Assembly (NCBI GenBank): GCA_021776925.1
Contig: JAJFFB010000028.1
Location: forward strand, 1 to 38,392
Source of the DNA: Planctomycetota bacterium
GTDB lineage: Bacteria > Planctomycetota > UBA1135
DNA length: 38,392 nt
Direction of reading: 5' to 3'
Under the pieces are notes generated by a model that saw nothing but the letters and a program-made list of their open reading frames with translations, ran no database searches and was not told the origin of the DNA. Of this stretch, positions 1 through 7,528 are shown piece after piece. How positions within the stretch are numbered: the first letter of the stretch is position 1; each line of letters starts with the position of its first letter. A program made the translations under genes and the position numbers.

Positions 1-357
1 GATCTGGTCGCCAGCGCGCCGGCTTTTGCCGGGTACATGCAGGCCGATACCCTCGACCTGGGGCGCTACCGAGAAGAGTTCCAGAAGGCCGCCGAGTCGG
101 CGCTGGAGCAGGCGGCGAGCGAGATCCGCGCCGAGGGCGTCAAGGTCGAGACCCATCTGATCCAGGGCAAGCGTCCGTCCGAGGCGCTGGTGCGTGCGGC
201 CGAAGAGCTCAAGTGCAAGGTCATGGTGATCTCGACCCACGGCCGCGGCGGCCTGGCCAAGTTCCTGCTCGGCTCGACCGCCGAGAAGGTGGTGCGCACC
301 GCCCCCTGCCCGGTCTTCACCGTGCACCTCGGGGATCCGCCCCCCGGCGAGGGATGA
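1..357 (+). CDS. Universal stress protein (UspA family), 5'-truncated
   Basis: The reading frame is open from the first base of the window, so the N-terminal half of the protein is missing; the first visible ATG (37) is probably internal. The remaining 118 residues form the C-terminal part of a UspA alpha/beta fold. The end carries the ATP-binding signature G-x2-G-x9-G-S/T (GRGGLAKFLLGST) followed by the usual PCPVFTV strand. Proteins of this family are small cytoplasmic stress proteins that bind ATP or other ligands; the exact role here cannot be told. The stop codon overlaps the start of the next gene by an ATGA, so the two are likely translated together. Confidence 0.88.
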   Translation, partial: DLVASAPAFAGYMQADTLDLGRYREEFQKAAESALEQAASEIRAEGVKVETHLIQGKRPSEALVRAAEELKCKVMVISTHGRGGLAKFLLGSTAEKVVRTAPCPVFTVHLGDPPPGEG

Positions 358-1091
358 CCGACGGATCCACCCGGTCGTCGCCTCCGGTGGTCGCCTTCGA
401 CATCGAAGTCGCCGGCCTCGACTGGGAAGAGGTCGACGAAGCCACGCGCCACTACCTGATGTCGCGCGAGCGCCGTCGTCACAGCGACGAAGCCGCCGCG
501 CAGACCGCCGCCGAGGCTGTGCAACACCGCCTGGCTCTGGTGCGCGGGCTCGGCCGCGTGGTGGCGATCGGCATGTGGAATCTGGACAAGGATCAGGGCG
601 CGGTGTTGGTGCACGGTTCCGGCGGCAAATGGGAAGATTTCGATGACATACCCGGCAGCAAGGTGTTCCGCGGCAACGAACGCGAACTGCTGACCGAGTT
701 CTGGAAGCTCGCTGCCGACTGGGGCATGGTGGTCACCTACAACGGCCGCGCCTACGACGGGCCGGTGCTGATGACCCGTTCGGCGATGCTCGACGTCGCC
801 CCCAGCCGCCAATTGTGCGGCTACCGCTACCGCATCGAGGACCACTGCGACCTGCTCGACGTGCTCAACTTCCAGGGCGCCGCGCGCCAGAGCTATTCGC
901 TCGACTACTGGTGCCGGCGATTCGGCGTTGAATCGCCCAAAGGGGTGATGGACGGTTCGATGGTGGGGCAGAAGGCGCGCGACGGCCGCTACGACCAGAT
1001 CGCCGAGTACTGCCTGCGCGACACGCGCGCCACCGCCGACCTGTTCCGGCGGCTGCGCCCGACGCTGATTCCGTTGTTCCTGAACAAGTAG
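354..1091 (+). CDS. Predicted 3'-5' exonuclease, DEDDy type (PolB-like exonuclease family)
   Basis: This 245-residue RNase H-fold protein resembles the predicted 3'-5' exonucleases related to the proofreading domain of family B DNA polymerases. The three exonuclease motifs are visible: FDIE (D16, E18), a motif with NGRAYDGP (D135), and YCLRDTRA (Y219, D223), giving the Y-x3-D pattern of the DEDDy subclass. No polymerase domain is attached, so it is a stand-alone nuclease acting in the cytoplasm; its substrate is unknown. I chose the ATG at 354 because it makes an ATGA overlap with the upstream stress gene; a longer reading frame from 213 would cover conserved UspA coding sequence and is unlikely. 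Confidence 0.85.
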   Translation: MTDGSTRSSPPVVAFDIEVAGLDWEEVDEATRHYLMSRERRRHSDEAAAQTAAEAVQHRLALVRGLGRVVAIGMWNLDKDQGAVLVHGSGGKWEDFDDIPGSKVFRGNERELLTEFWKLAADWGMVVTYNGRAYDGPVLMTRSAMLDVAPSRQLCGYRYRIEDHCDLLDVLNFQGAARQSYSLDYWCRRFGVESPKGVMDGSMVGQKARDGRYDQIAEYCLRDTRATADLFRRLRPTLIPLFLNK

Positions 1092-1098
1092 GCGCGGC

Positions 1099-1905
1099 GT
1101 GGTCCGGCTGCTTCCCGCAATCCTGCCGTGGCGCGGGGACGACCTGCAGCGGCCGCACGTCGCCGACCAGCTGCCCGGCAAGCGCCCTGGATTTCTGCAG
1201 GGCGACCCCTTCAGCGTGGTGCCGGCGACCTGCGCCCTATTGGAGCAGCAGGCCGACCAACTGCTGCCGTGGACCGGCGACGGCGATCTATTGCTGGCGC
1301 CTTTTCCGGAACCCGGGGTCGAAAGCGGCGATCTGGTGCGCATCCTCGACGGACTCGACGACGCCTTGTCGGTGCTGCTGTATTGCCGCGGGATGCCGCT
1401 GTGGCCGAACCTGCGCCTGGGTCAGGAGAAGTTGCTGCTGCTACCGGCGCGCCGCCTTTCTTTGTTGTTGCGTGGCAGCGTGTGGACAGCAATGCGTCCT
1501 GGCCCCAGCCGTTCGCTGCAGAACCGGTTTTTTCTGATCCACGCTCTCGATCACCAACGCTCCCTGGCGCTGCTGGCCGGCGAAGAACGTCTGCCACCCA
1601 TCGTCGCCCGGGTGCGGCGTGACTCCGACCTGGAATTCGGCCTCGACTTGGAAGCTACGAGCGACCCCAGGATGCGCAACCTCGCCGCGCTGCCGCGACC
1701 GCCGCGCGTGCACCTGCCCTGGTGGGGCGCCGGCAGCCACGCGGCCTGGTTATGCAACCGACGCCTGTGCCGGCGCTGGCCGGCGTCCTGGTCCGAAGTC
1801 GAAATCCAGTTCTCCCTGGGCCCTTACGTTTTGCGTTTGCCGGCACGGCGTTATTGGTTCGTCTTCGCTGCCAGCGGCGCGCGCCGCCGGGTCTACCTGC
1901 GCTAA
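1099..1905 (+). CDS. Hypothetical protein, 268 aa
   Basis: I do not recognise this protein. It starts with GTG seven bases after the exonuclease stop and ends in a 3-base convergent overlap with the kinase-like gene on the other strand. It has no signal peptide or membrane segment that I can see, is rich in Arg, Leu and Trp, and has no obvious catalytic motif. Position suggests it is the last gene of a stress protein-exonuclease-hypothetical operon. The frame is uninterrupted and fits exactly between its neighbours, which argues that it is real. Several overlapping open frames exist in this GC-rich stretch, so some doubt remains. Confidence 0.6.
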   Translation: MVRLLPAILPWRGDDLQRPHVADQLPGKRPGFLQGDPFSVVPATCALLEQQADQLLPWTGDGDLLLAPFPEPGVESGDLVRILDGLDDALSVLLYCRGMPLWPNLRLGQEKLLLLPARRLSLLLRGSVWTAMRPGPSRSLQNRFFLIHALDHQRSLALLAGEERLPPIVARVRRDSDLEFGLDLEATSDPRMRNLAALPRPPRVHLPWWGAGSHAAWLCNRRLCRRWPASWSEVEIQFSLGPYVLRLPARRYWFVFAASGARRRVYLR

Positions 1906-3524
1906 GGCGCCGGCTCGCTCGAGGGGGGGGCTGGGGCAGCGGGCTGCAGCGCCAGACGCGCGCGCAGGTCGGCGCTCAGCCTCTGCAGGCGACGTCGCTG
2001 GCGCGGGTTGAAGGCGCCGCAGGCCGCCTGATACTTGTCGGCCAGCGCTTTCTCCTGGACACTGCCGGCGGGGAATTCGGCCAGCAAACGCGCCAGATCG
2101 CGCGCCCCATCGGGCCCTTCGACGGCGAGGCCGTCGGCGTCGATCAGAACCAGTTCATGCTGCGGCGTGACGACGAAATTGGCCGGTTTCAAATCGCGGT
2201 GGCCGAGGCCAAGACGGTGCAGTTGCAGCAGCCAGTCCAGCAGTGCGTCGGCGTCGGCTGCGCTGGCCGGGCTGCCGTCGACCCAGCCGCGCAGCAACCA
2301 CTCGCCGTCCTGGTCGGCCCACCAGCCCAGCGCCGGCACCGCCGCAATCTGGCCGAGTTCGAGCAGGTAGAGCAGGCGGTAGGCGCGGCGCCCGGGGCTC
2401 CAGCCGAGCAAACGGCGCAAGCGCTGCACCGTTCCCGGCCGCTGGTAGGACTTCCACACCCGCTGCCCACCCGCGCCCCCATCGCGCGGCCAGTTCTCGC
2501 GTCGTCCGTCCTCGCGCGACCCCGGTTCGCGCAGCACGCTTCCGCGTCGCCCTTGTTTCAACAGCACTGCGTCGGGGCTGGGACCCGGGGAAGAGACCCT
2601 TACGAAACGGCGCCGAGCCCACCCCGGTCCGGCGTCGAAGTCGGATACCGGGCGCAGGCAGCGCGCGCTGCGCTTGAGCAGACGTTTCCCACCGCGCCGC
2701 GCAGCCTGCTGCAGCAGCGCGCCGGGCGAGGGGATCTCTTCTTCGGCGGCACGGGAGTAATGCGCACAGAGATCCGCGGCACTGGCTTCGGCGACCGCGG
2801 TCGGCAGGGACATCAGCAAGCGCACCAGATCGCGCTGCGGGATCTCCGCCGCCAACGGCAAGGCCGCGACCCGCGCATGACCCAGATCCACCGGGACCAG
2901 CACGCCGAGGTCTTCGGGCGCCGCCGTTTCCCCGGCGGAACCGTGGACGAACAACAAATCACCAGCATCCAGGTCGCGGTCGCTCCAGCGCTGACGGTGC
3001 AGCGTGGCCAGTCCGCTGCCCACGGCCGCGGCGGCCGCCGGCAGGCACTCCGCAGCGGGGGAGCCCGACCACCACGGTCGCGCATAGACCCCGAGGCGGC
3101 GCGTGCACTGCTGTGCCGCCGCCTCAGGGACCACGCCGATGCGCCAGGCCAGCAGATTCCAGCGCTCGAACTCGCGCAGCGCCGGTGCGCGCGAGAACAT
3201 CCGCCGCCACGCCTCGGTGCGCCGCCTGGGGTGGTAGATCTTCAGCAGCAAACCGTCCGCCGGCAGGCGCAGGCGGTCGTCCCCAGCCGCGGCCCCTTGT
3301 TCCAGCAGCGCGCCAGATCTTGCTGGGGGCGAGGAGGCCGCGGGCAGATGCAGCACGGTGCGCGCCGGCGAAACTCGGACCACCCATGAAAGGACCTCCT
3401 CGGGGGCCTGCAGATCGCGCAACCACAACCACGCGAGCAGCTCCCGCAGCCACGGGTCGCGCGGCGGCCGTGCCTCGAGGCGCGGGCGCAGCCAGCTCAG
3501 ATTGGCAGCCGCAAGCTCTTCCAC
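1902..3524 (-). CDS. Tandem kinase-like protein (InaA / Kdo-WaaP type), two domains
   Basis: The 540-residue protein contains two kinase-like domains in a row. The C-terminal one (about residues 350-500) has a candidate nucleotide-binding Lys (RVWKSY, about 358), the catalytic loop HRDLKPANF (about 442-450) and the metal-binding IDADG (about 461-465). The N-terminal one (about 90-245) has the same landmarks in the same order: LLLKIYHP (Lys 95), DRDLDAGD in place of HRDLKPAN (about 182-189), and VDLGHA (about 212-217). Each is followed by a similar R-D-L-x-R-L-L helix. The family contains lipopolysaccharide core sugar kinases of the cytoplasm, and the divergent neighbours are lptF and lptG, so a role in lipid A-core phosphorylation is plausible but inferred. 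The start is GTG at 3524. The N-terminal domain has lost the His and Asn of the catalytic loop and may be regulatory. Confidence 0.72.
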   Translation of the reverse strand: MEELAAANLSWLRPRLEARPPRDPWLRELLAWLWLRDLQAPEEVLSWVVRVSPARTVLHLPAASSPPARSGALLEQGAAAGDDRLRLPADGLLLKIYHPRRRTEAWRRMFSRAPALREFERWNLLAWRIGVVPEAAAQQCTRRLGVYARPWWSGSPAAECLPAAAAAVGSGLATLHRQRWSDRDLDAGDLLFVHGSAGETAAPEDLGVLVPVDLGHARVAALPLAAEIPQRDLVRLLMSLPTAVAEASAADLCAHYSRAAEEEIPSPGALLQQAARRGGKRLLKRSARCLRPVSDFDAGPGWARRRFVRVSSPGPSPDAVLLKQGRRGSVLREPGSREDGRRENWPRDGGAGGQRVWKSYQRPGTVQRLRRLLGWSPGRRAYRLLYLLELGQIAAVPALGWWADQDGEWLLRGWVDGSPASAADADALLDWLLQLHRLGLGHRDLKPANFVVTPQHELVLIDADGLAVEGPDGARDLARLLAEFPAGSVQEKALADKYQAACGAFNPRQRRRLQRLSADLRARLALQPAAPAPPSSEPAP

Positions 3525-3541
3525 CGCAGAAGGCTAGCAGA

Positions 3542-3555
3542 CCGCGGACAAAGTC
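3542..3555 (-). promoter_or_regulatory. Inverted copy of the 14-base intergenic motif
   Basis: Read on the minus strand this is GACTTTGTCCGCGG. It matches the two direct copies at 3679-3692 (CACTTTATCCACGG) and 3719-3732 (GACCTTGTCCGCAG). It lies 17 bases upstream of the GTG of the kinase-like gene, so it could serve that gene while the direct copies serve lptF. A binding-site role is inferred only from recurrence and position. Confidence 0.35.
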
Positions 3556-3604
3556 ATTCCGCCCCACGGCAGCGTCTTTCTCCCCTGGACGGCGTCGGCA
3601 GAAC

Positions 3605-3630
3605 CGGCCCCTATCCACGGATAGGGGCCG
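3605..3630. promoter_or_regulatory. Perfect 26-base palindrome, candidate operator
   Basis: The arms CGGCCCCTATCC (3605-3616) and GGATAGGGGCCG (3619-3630) are perfect inverted complements separated by only two bases. It sits in the middle of the 234-base gap between the divergent kinase-like gene and lptF. A two-base loop is too tight for a normal terminator hairpin and there is no T-tract, so a dimeric regulator site or cruciform is more likely. Confidence 0.5.
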
Positions 3631-3670
3631 ATCCAGCTTCCTTGCCAGGGAACAAATCCACTCGCCATGG

Positions 3671-3732
3671 AACGAAAGCACTTTATCCACGGCCTGCTAC
3701 CAGCCCGCCAAACGAAAGGACCTTGTCCGCAG
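3671..3732 (+). repeat. Two imperfect 22-base direct repeats upstream of lptF
   Basis: Copies start at 3671 and 3711, exactly 40 bases apart. Both begin with AACGAAAG and continue with a related 14-mer ending in ATCCACGG or GTCCGCAG; 17 of 22 positions agree. The second copy overlaps the likely -35 element of lptF (TTGTCC, 3723-3728). The 40-base spacing is close to four helical turns, which suits two proteins bound on one face. Confidence 0.45.
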
Positions 3733-3750
3733 CCCGCCCGCACCGATAAT
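3723..3750 (+). promoter_or_regulatory. Predicted lptF promoter, near-leaderless
   Basis: A TTGTCC hexamer (3723-3728), a 16-base spacer and GATAAT (3745-3750) resemble a housekeeping sigma factor promoter. GATAAT ends 8 bases before the GTG of lptF, so the transcript would begin at or next to the start codon. Confidence 0.5.
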
Positions 3751-3758
3751 CGGCGCAG

Positions 3759-4853
3759 GTGATCGTTCGCCGCGCCTACTTCTCGGAGATTCTCCGCCAC
3801 CTCATGCTGGTCCTCGGCGGGGTGATCTTTCTGCTCGCCCTCGGCGCGGCGGTGCGCGCGACCTCGACCGCTCAGGGCGCACCGATCTGGGTGGCACTCG
3901 CCCTGGTGCCGCTGTTCGTCGGCAACGCGCTGCCCTATTTCTTTCCGGTCGCGCTGATGACCTCGGTGGTGCTGGCCTACGGCCGCATGGCCGCCGACGG
4001 CGAAGAAGTGGTGCTGCGCGCCGCCGGCATGACCCCGTGGCGCTTGTTGCAGCCGGCCTTGCAGGCCGCCTTGCTGATGGCCGTGGTGGGCTATCCGGTG
4101 ACCAATTGGGTGATGCCGGGCATCTTCACCCAGATGCGCACCTTGAGCCTGCGCGCCAAGATCGCCGCGCTTGAAAACACCAATCCAAGCGCCAACGAGT
4201 TCCAGTTCAAGGGTCTGCAGATGCTGTGGGCGTCGCGCGATCCAGAGGGCGGTTTTCGCGACGCGGTGATCGCGCTGGATTCGGCCATCAGCAAGGATCT
4301 GGCCGGCGGCGGGGTGCGCCTGCGCGCCGACCGCGTGCGCATGGACGTGGTCGGCGACGAATTGGTGTTCCGCTTCGACCGCCTGCGCACCCTCAGCGAT
4401 GAGGGCGAGGAATCACCGTGGAAGGCCTCCAACAGCGATGGCACCTGGCTGCGCGTCGATCTCGCCAGTCTGGTCGACAACACTGAGCTGCCGCGCCGCC
4501 TGGTCAAGGTGCACACCAGCGCCCGGCTGCGCGAGCGCATCGTCGAAGAGGAAGATCCGCTGATGGTCGGGCGCATGCGCCTGGTGATCTTGCAACGCTG
4601 GGCCGGCGCTGCGGCCGCCTTCCCGGTCGCGCTGCTCGGCGCCCTGATCGGCTGGCGGTTGCGCCGCGGCGGCTTCCTCACCGGATTCGCCGTCGCCCTG
4701 ATGGTGCTGCTGCTGGTCTACTACCCAGTGCAATTCCTCGGCGAAGGCCTGTTGCGCAGTGGGCGCCTGGGCCCGGCCCTGGCCGCCTGGCTGGCGCCGC
4801 TGTGTCTATTGCCCATCTCCTTGATCCTCTACCTGCGCAACCGCGCCCCCTGA
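3759..4853 (+). CDS. lptF: LPS export ABC transporter permease LptF
   Basis: The 364-residue protein matches the YjgP/YjgQ permease family, which with LptB and LptG extracts lipopolysaccharide from the inner membrane for transport to the cell surface. Three or so membrane segments lie at the N-terminal end (about 15-35, 45-75, 105-125), a periplasmic jellyroll-like region spans about 130-270, and three more segments follow to the end. The family-typical stretch AADGEEVVLRAAGM, the cytoplasmic coupling region, is present near residue 85. The start is GTG with no Shine-Dalgarno but a -10-like hexamer 8 bases upstream. lptG follows after a 41-base junction. LptF and LptG are paralogues; I called this one LptF by gene order, so the two names could be exchanged. 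Confidence 0.9.
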   Translation: MIVRRAYFSEILRHLMLVLGGVIFLLALGAAVRATSTAQGAPIWVALALVPLFVGNALPYFFPVALMTSVVLAYGRMAADGEEVVLRAAGMTPWRLLQPALQAALLMAVVGYPVTNWVMPGIFTQMRTLSLRAKIAALENTNPSANEFQFKGLQMLWASRDPEGGFRDAVIALDSAISKDLAGGGVRLRADRVRMDVVGDELVFRFDRLRTLSDEGEESPWKASNSDGTWLRVDLASLVDNTELPRRLVKVHTSARLRERIVEEEDPLMVGRMRLVILQRWAGAAAAFPVALLGALIGWRLRRGGFLTGFAVALMVLLLVYYPVQFLGEGLLRSGRLGPALAAWLAPLCLLPISLILYLRNRAP

Positions 4854-4898
4854 CGCGATGACCCACCGCCGCAAGCCCAGCGCCTGCTGACGCGATGA
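4850..4898 (+). repeat. Duplicated 12-mer at the lptF-lptG junction
   Basis: CTGACGCGATGA occurs at 4850-4861 and again at 4887-4898. Each copy reads stop (TGA), four bases (CGCG), start (ATG). The first copy holds the lptF stop, the second the lptG start. The period is 37 bases, which looks like a small tandem duplication of the junction with diverged or inserted sequence between. Confidence 0.6.
4858..4890 (+). CDS. Ten-codon mini-ORF between lptF and lptG
   Basis: An ATG four bases after the lptF stop opens a frame of ten codons (MTHRRKPSAC) that ends in a TGA four bases before the lptG ATG. The identical stop-CGCG-start spacing on both sides means a ribosome could terminate and restart twice in a row. 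It may be a translational relay or only a by-product of the junction duplication; no function is claimed for the peptide. Confidence 0.25.
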   Translation: MTHRRKPSAC

Positions 4899-6019
4899 AT
4901 CGTCTCAGCCATCGCCTGGACCGCTACGTGCTGGCCACCTTCCTGCGCCACTGGACGGTGGTGGCGGCGGCCTTCCTGGGCCTGTTCACGCTGCTGGATC
5001 TGGTTGGAAAATCCGACGAATACGGGCAGTCCGCCGACCTTTATGGTCCGGTGGCCAGCGAAGTGGTGCGTCTTTATCTGGTCAACCTGCCCTTCCTGCT
5101 GGCGCAATTCGCCCCCTACGTCACCCTGCTCGCCGGGCTGGCCAGCGTGCTTTCGCTACGGCGGGTGAGTGAGTGGACCCCAATGCTGACCGCCGGCCGC
5201 TCCACTTTACGCGCCTTCCTGCCGATCTTCGCCGCCGCCCTGGTCATGGGGGTGCTCATGCTGGTCATGCGCGAGGCGCTGCTGCCGCGCCTGTTGCCCG
5301 AGCGCGCCGCCCTGACCAGCCGCCTGGTGCGCCAAGAGGCCTGGGAACCACAAAACGTGTGGTTGCGCAGCCTCGACGGCCGCCGCCTGCATTGCGCGCT
5401 TTATCAGCCTCTCGCCACGCACCGACCTGGCGCGGCGTCAGGCCTCGATCAGGCCGATGCGGTGCCGACCATGGTCGGACTCGAAGTCTTCGGTCTTTCC
5501 TCCCTTGGCCAGGACCGCCTGCTCAGCGCCGATGTGGCTCGTTGGGATGGCGTCGGCTGGGAACTGGAAAATGGCTTCCTGATCACTCTCGGCGGCGTGA
5601 CCGACCGCCAACCGGTCGCCCGTCTGGATGGTCCAGGAATGGCCCCGGCCGATCTTGAGCGCTCCTGGTTCGGACAACACCAGCCTCTGGAGTTGTCTGC
5701 GGCCGACTATCGCCAACTATTGGCACGCGACCCCGGCCACCGTCAGGCCGCCACCTTGGCTTGGTCGTGGTGGCTGGCCCCCTGGCATCACCTGATTCTG
5801 CTGCTGCTCGGGCTGCCCTACGTTCTGCGTTTCGAGCGCGGCGCCTCGATGGAGGGCCTTGCTATCGGCCTGCTCCTGTGCAGCACTTTCTTCGTCGCCG
5901 AATTCCTCTTCCACGACTTCGGCGACCGCGGCCTGGTGGCTCCATGGCTGGCGGCCCTTGCCCCGACCTTGCTGTTCACCGGCTTCGGCCTGCGCGCGCT
6001 GCAACGCCTGCCGACCTGA
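4895..6019 (+). CDS. lptG: LPS export ABC transporter permease LptG
   Basis: This 374-residue protein is the second YjgP/YjgQ permease of the LPS exporter. It shows the N-terminal LDRYVLATFL start typical of LptG, membrane segments near residues 20-40, 60-90 and 105-130, a periplasmic domain of about 170 residues, and three closing segments (about 295-315, 325-345, 350-370). The coupling-helix region RRVSEWTPMLTAGRS is recognisable near 90-105. It acts with LptF and the ATPase LptB, whose gene is not in the window. It is cotranscribed with lptF; a decapeptide mini-ORF may link their translation. Confidence 0.9.
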   Translation: MNRLSHRLDRYVLATFLRHWTVVAAAFLGLFTLLDLVGKSDEYGQSADLYGPVASEVVRLYLVNLPFLLAQFAPYVTLLAGLASVLSLRRVSEWTPMLTAGRSTLRAFLPIFAAALVMGVLMLVMREALLPRLLPERAALTSRLVRQEAWEPQNVWLRSLDGRRLHCALYQPLATHRPGAASGLDQADAVPTMVGLEVFGLSSLGQDRLLSADVARWDGVGWELENGFLITLGGVTDRQPVARLDGPGMAPADLERSWFGQHQPLELSAADYRQLLARDPGHRQAATLAWSWWLAPWHHLILLLLGLPYVLRFERGASMEGLAIGLLLCSTFFVAEFLFHDFGDRGLVAPWLAALAPTLLFTGFGLRALQRLPT

Positions 6020-6081
6020 TCCTGCCTCGGCCTGCGCGGGACCGGCTGACCCCCCTCGACCTGCGAGCGCCCGGTCCAAGC

Positions 6082-6099
6082 AATCCTGACACCAGGATT
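6082..6099. promoter_or_regulatory. Perfect 7-bp inverted repeat between lptG and the TPR gene
   Basis: AATCCTG (6082-6088) and CAGGATT (6093-6099) pair across a 4-base loop. It lies 62 bases after lptG and overlaps a TTGACG hexamer (6099-6104). There is no T-tract, so an operator or a weak terminator are both possible. Confidence 0.35.
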
Positions 6100-6136
6100 T
6101 GACGGAATCCGCGCCTGCGACCGGCCAAAATAGGGC

Positions 6137-7363
6137 ATGCGCCGACCGCAACTGTGGCTGCTTTTGCCGATGCTGTCTGCCTGCGTTTCCGCCGAGGAAT
6201 CGCGGCTGGATAGCGGAGACCGCCTTTTTCGCATGGGGCGCTACCACGAGGCTTATCGCGCCTACGGGCCGATCGAAGAGGCCGACTCCGCGCTCAGTCA
6301 GCGGATCGACAAGGCCCGCCTCTACTCGGTGCTTGAGTCCGCCGAAGACGCCGTGCACGTCAACCGCATCGAGCGCGCCCTGTCCCTGCTCGACTACGCA
6401 GACACGCTCCACTCCGGTCACCCGATGACCACCAGCCTGCGCGAGCATGCCCGCCGTCGGCGCGCCGTGCAGCTCGCCGACACCGGCGAAGAACTTCTCG
6501 ACAATGGCACTCCGCGTGCCGCCGAGGCGGCGTTCCGCGAAGCCGTTGCCTGGGACCCGACCAATGCCCAGGCCCAACGCGGTCAAGAAGAATCGGAACG
6601 GCGCACCCGGGCGATGGATGCCCACGGTGAGGAACTCTATTTCGAAGGCCTGGATTTCGTCGAACAGGGCGATAGCCTGCGTGCCTTCACCGCCTTCATG
6701 CACGCGGCCGGATTGCTCGGCGAGGGCAGCGGCGCGAACCAGCGCTTCAACCTGATGAGCCAGGAATTGGCGCTGGACAGCTTGCGCCAGGGCCAGGTTC
6801 AATTCAAGCAGGGTGAACTGGGCCAGGCCTGGCTGGCCTTGACCGACGCCGTGCACCTGGATCCGGCCAACCAAGAGGTCCGCACCTTGTTGCAACAGGT
6901 CCTGGACCGGATTGAATCCGAACGCCTGCTGGCCGAGGCCGATTTGCACGTGCGTGGTGGTCGCGTCAATAAAGCCGACGAACTCTTCGCCCGCATTCTG
7001 GGACTCTCCGGCGAACTCCACATCGGCGAGGTCGATGACCTGAAGAGCCGCGCCATCCAGGAACGGGCACGGCGCGAGTACGCGCTGGCGCGGGCGTGTG
7101 AACTGGATTCCCAGTACGTGCGCGCGATGGGTCTTTACTACCAGATCCTCGAGGGAACCCAGGGGGTCGGTTACGAAGACCTGCCGGTACGCGTCGAGGG
7201 CCTGGAGCGGCGTCTGAATTCGGCCGCCGGCTTTTATCGTCAAGCGCTCGCCGCCGAAGCCGAGGGCGACGCGGTCGGCTATCTGGAGAATCTGCGCCAG
7301 ACGGTGCGGCTTGCGCGCGACTACGAAGACGCCTCCGCGCGTCTGAAAAAGGCTGAAAAATAA
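6137..7363 (+). CDS. TPR-repeat lipoprotein, 408 aa
   Basis: The N-terminus has a short charged start (MRRPQLW), a hydrophobic stretch and a lipobox LSAC with Cys16, so the mature protein should be lipid-anchored and face the periplasm. The rest is almost wholly helical with tetratricopeptide-like units; clear ones are near residues 105-140 (DTGEELLDNGTPRAAEAAF), 165-185, 215-245 (GQVQFKQGELGQAWLALTD) and 270-295. Such proteins act as scaffolds; no partner is evident. It follows lptG by 117 bases but has its own possible -10 (CAAAAT) five bases before ATG, so a functional link to LPS export is not certain. Confidence 0.8.
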   Translation: MRRPQLWLLLPMLSACVSAEESRLDSGDRLFRMGRYHEAYRAYGPIEEADSALSQRIDKARLYSVLESAEDAVHVNRIERALSLLDYADTLHSGHPMTTSLREHARRRRAVQLADTGEELLDNGTPRAAEAAFREAVAWDPTNAQAQRGQEESERRTRAMDAHGEELYFEGLDFVEQGDSLRAFTAFMHAAGLLGEGSGANQRFNLMSQELALDSLRQGQVQFKQGELGQAWLALTDAVHLDPANQEVRTLLQQVLDRIESERLLAEADLHVRGGRVNKADELFARILGLSGELHIGEVDDLKSRAIQERARREYALARACELDSQYVRAMGLYYQILEGTQGVGYEDLPVRVEGLERRLNSAAGFYRQALAAEAEGDAVGYLENLRQTVRLARDYEDASARLKKAEK

Positions 7364-7406
7364 CCGGCCGTCGAAAATTCACCCAGCCCGCGGCTTGCCG
7401 GCCGAT

Positions 7407-7482
<76 letters not shown>

Positions 7483-7528
7483 ACCCGCATCGGGCCGAAT
7501 AGGATACGGCGGCCCGTCGCTTGCGTCC

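Noticed and set aside
1722..3389. Long plus-strand open frame opposite the tandem kinase-like gene
   Set aside because: Composition is Arg/Gln/Pro-rich without any motif, and the minus strand shows two sets of kinase landmarks.
6099..6131. TTGACG with CAAAAT as a full promoter of the TPR lipoprotein gene
   Set aside because: The spacer would be 21 bases, outside the normal 16-18; only the -10-like element was kept as a possibility.
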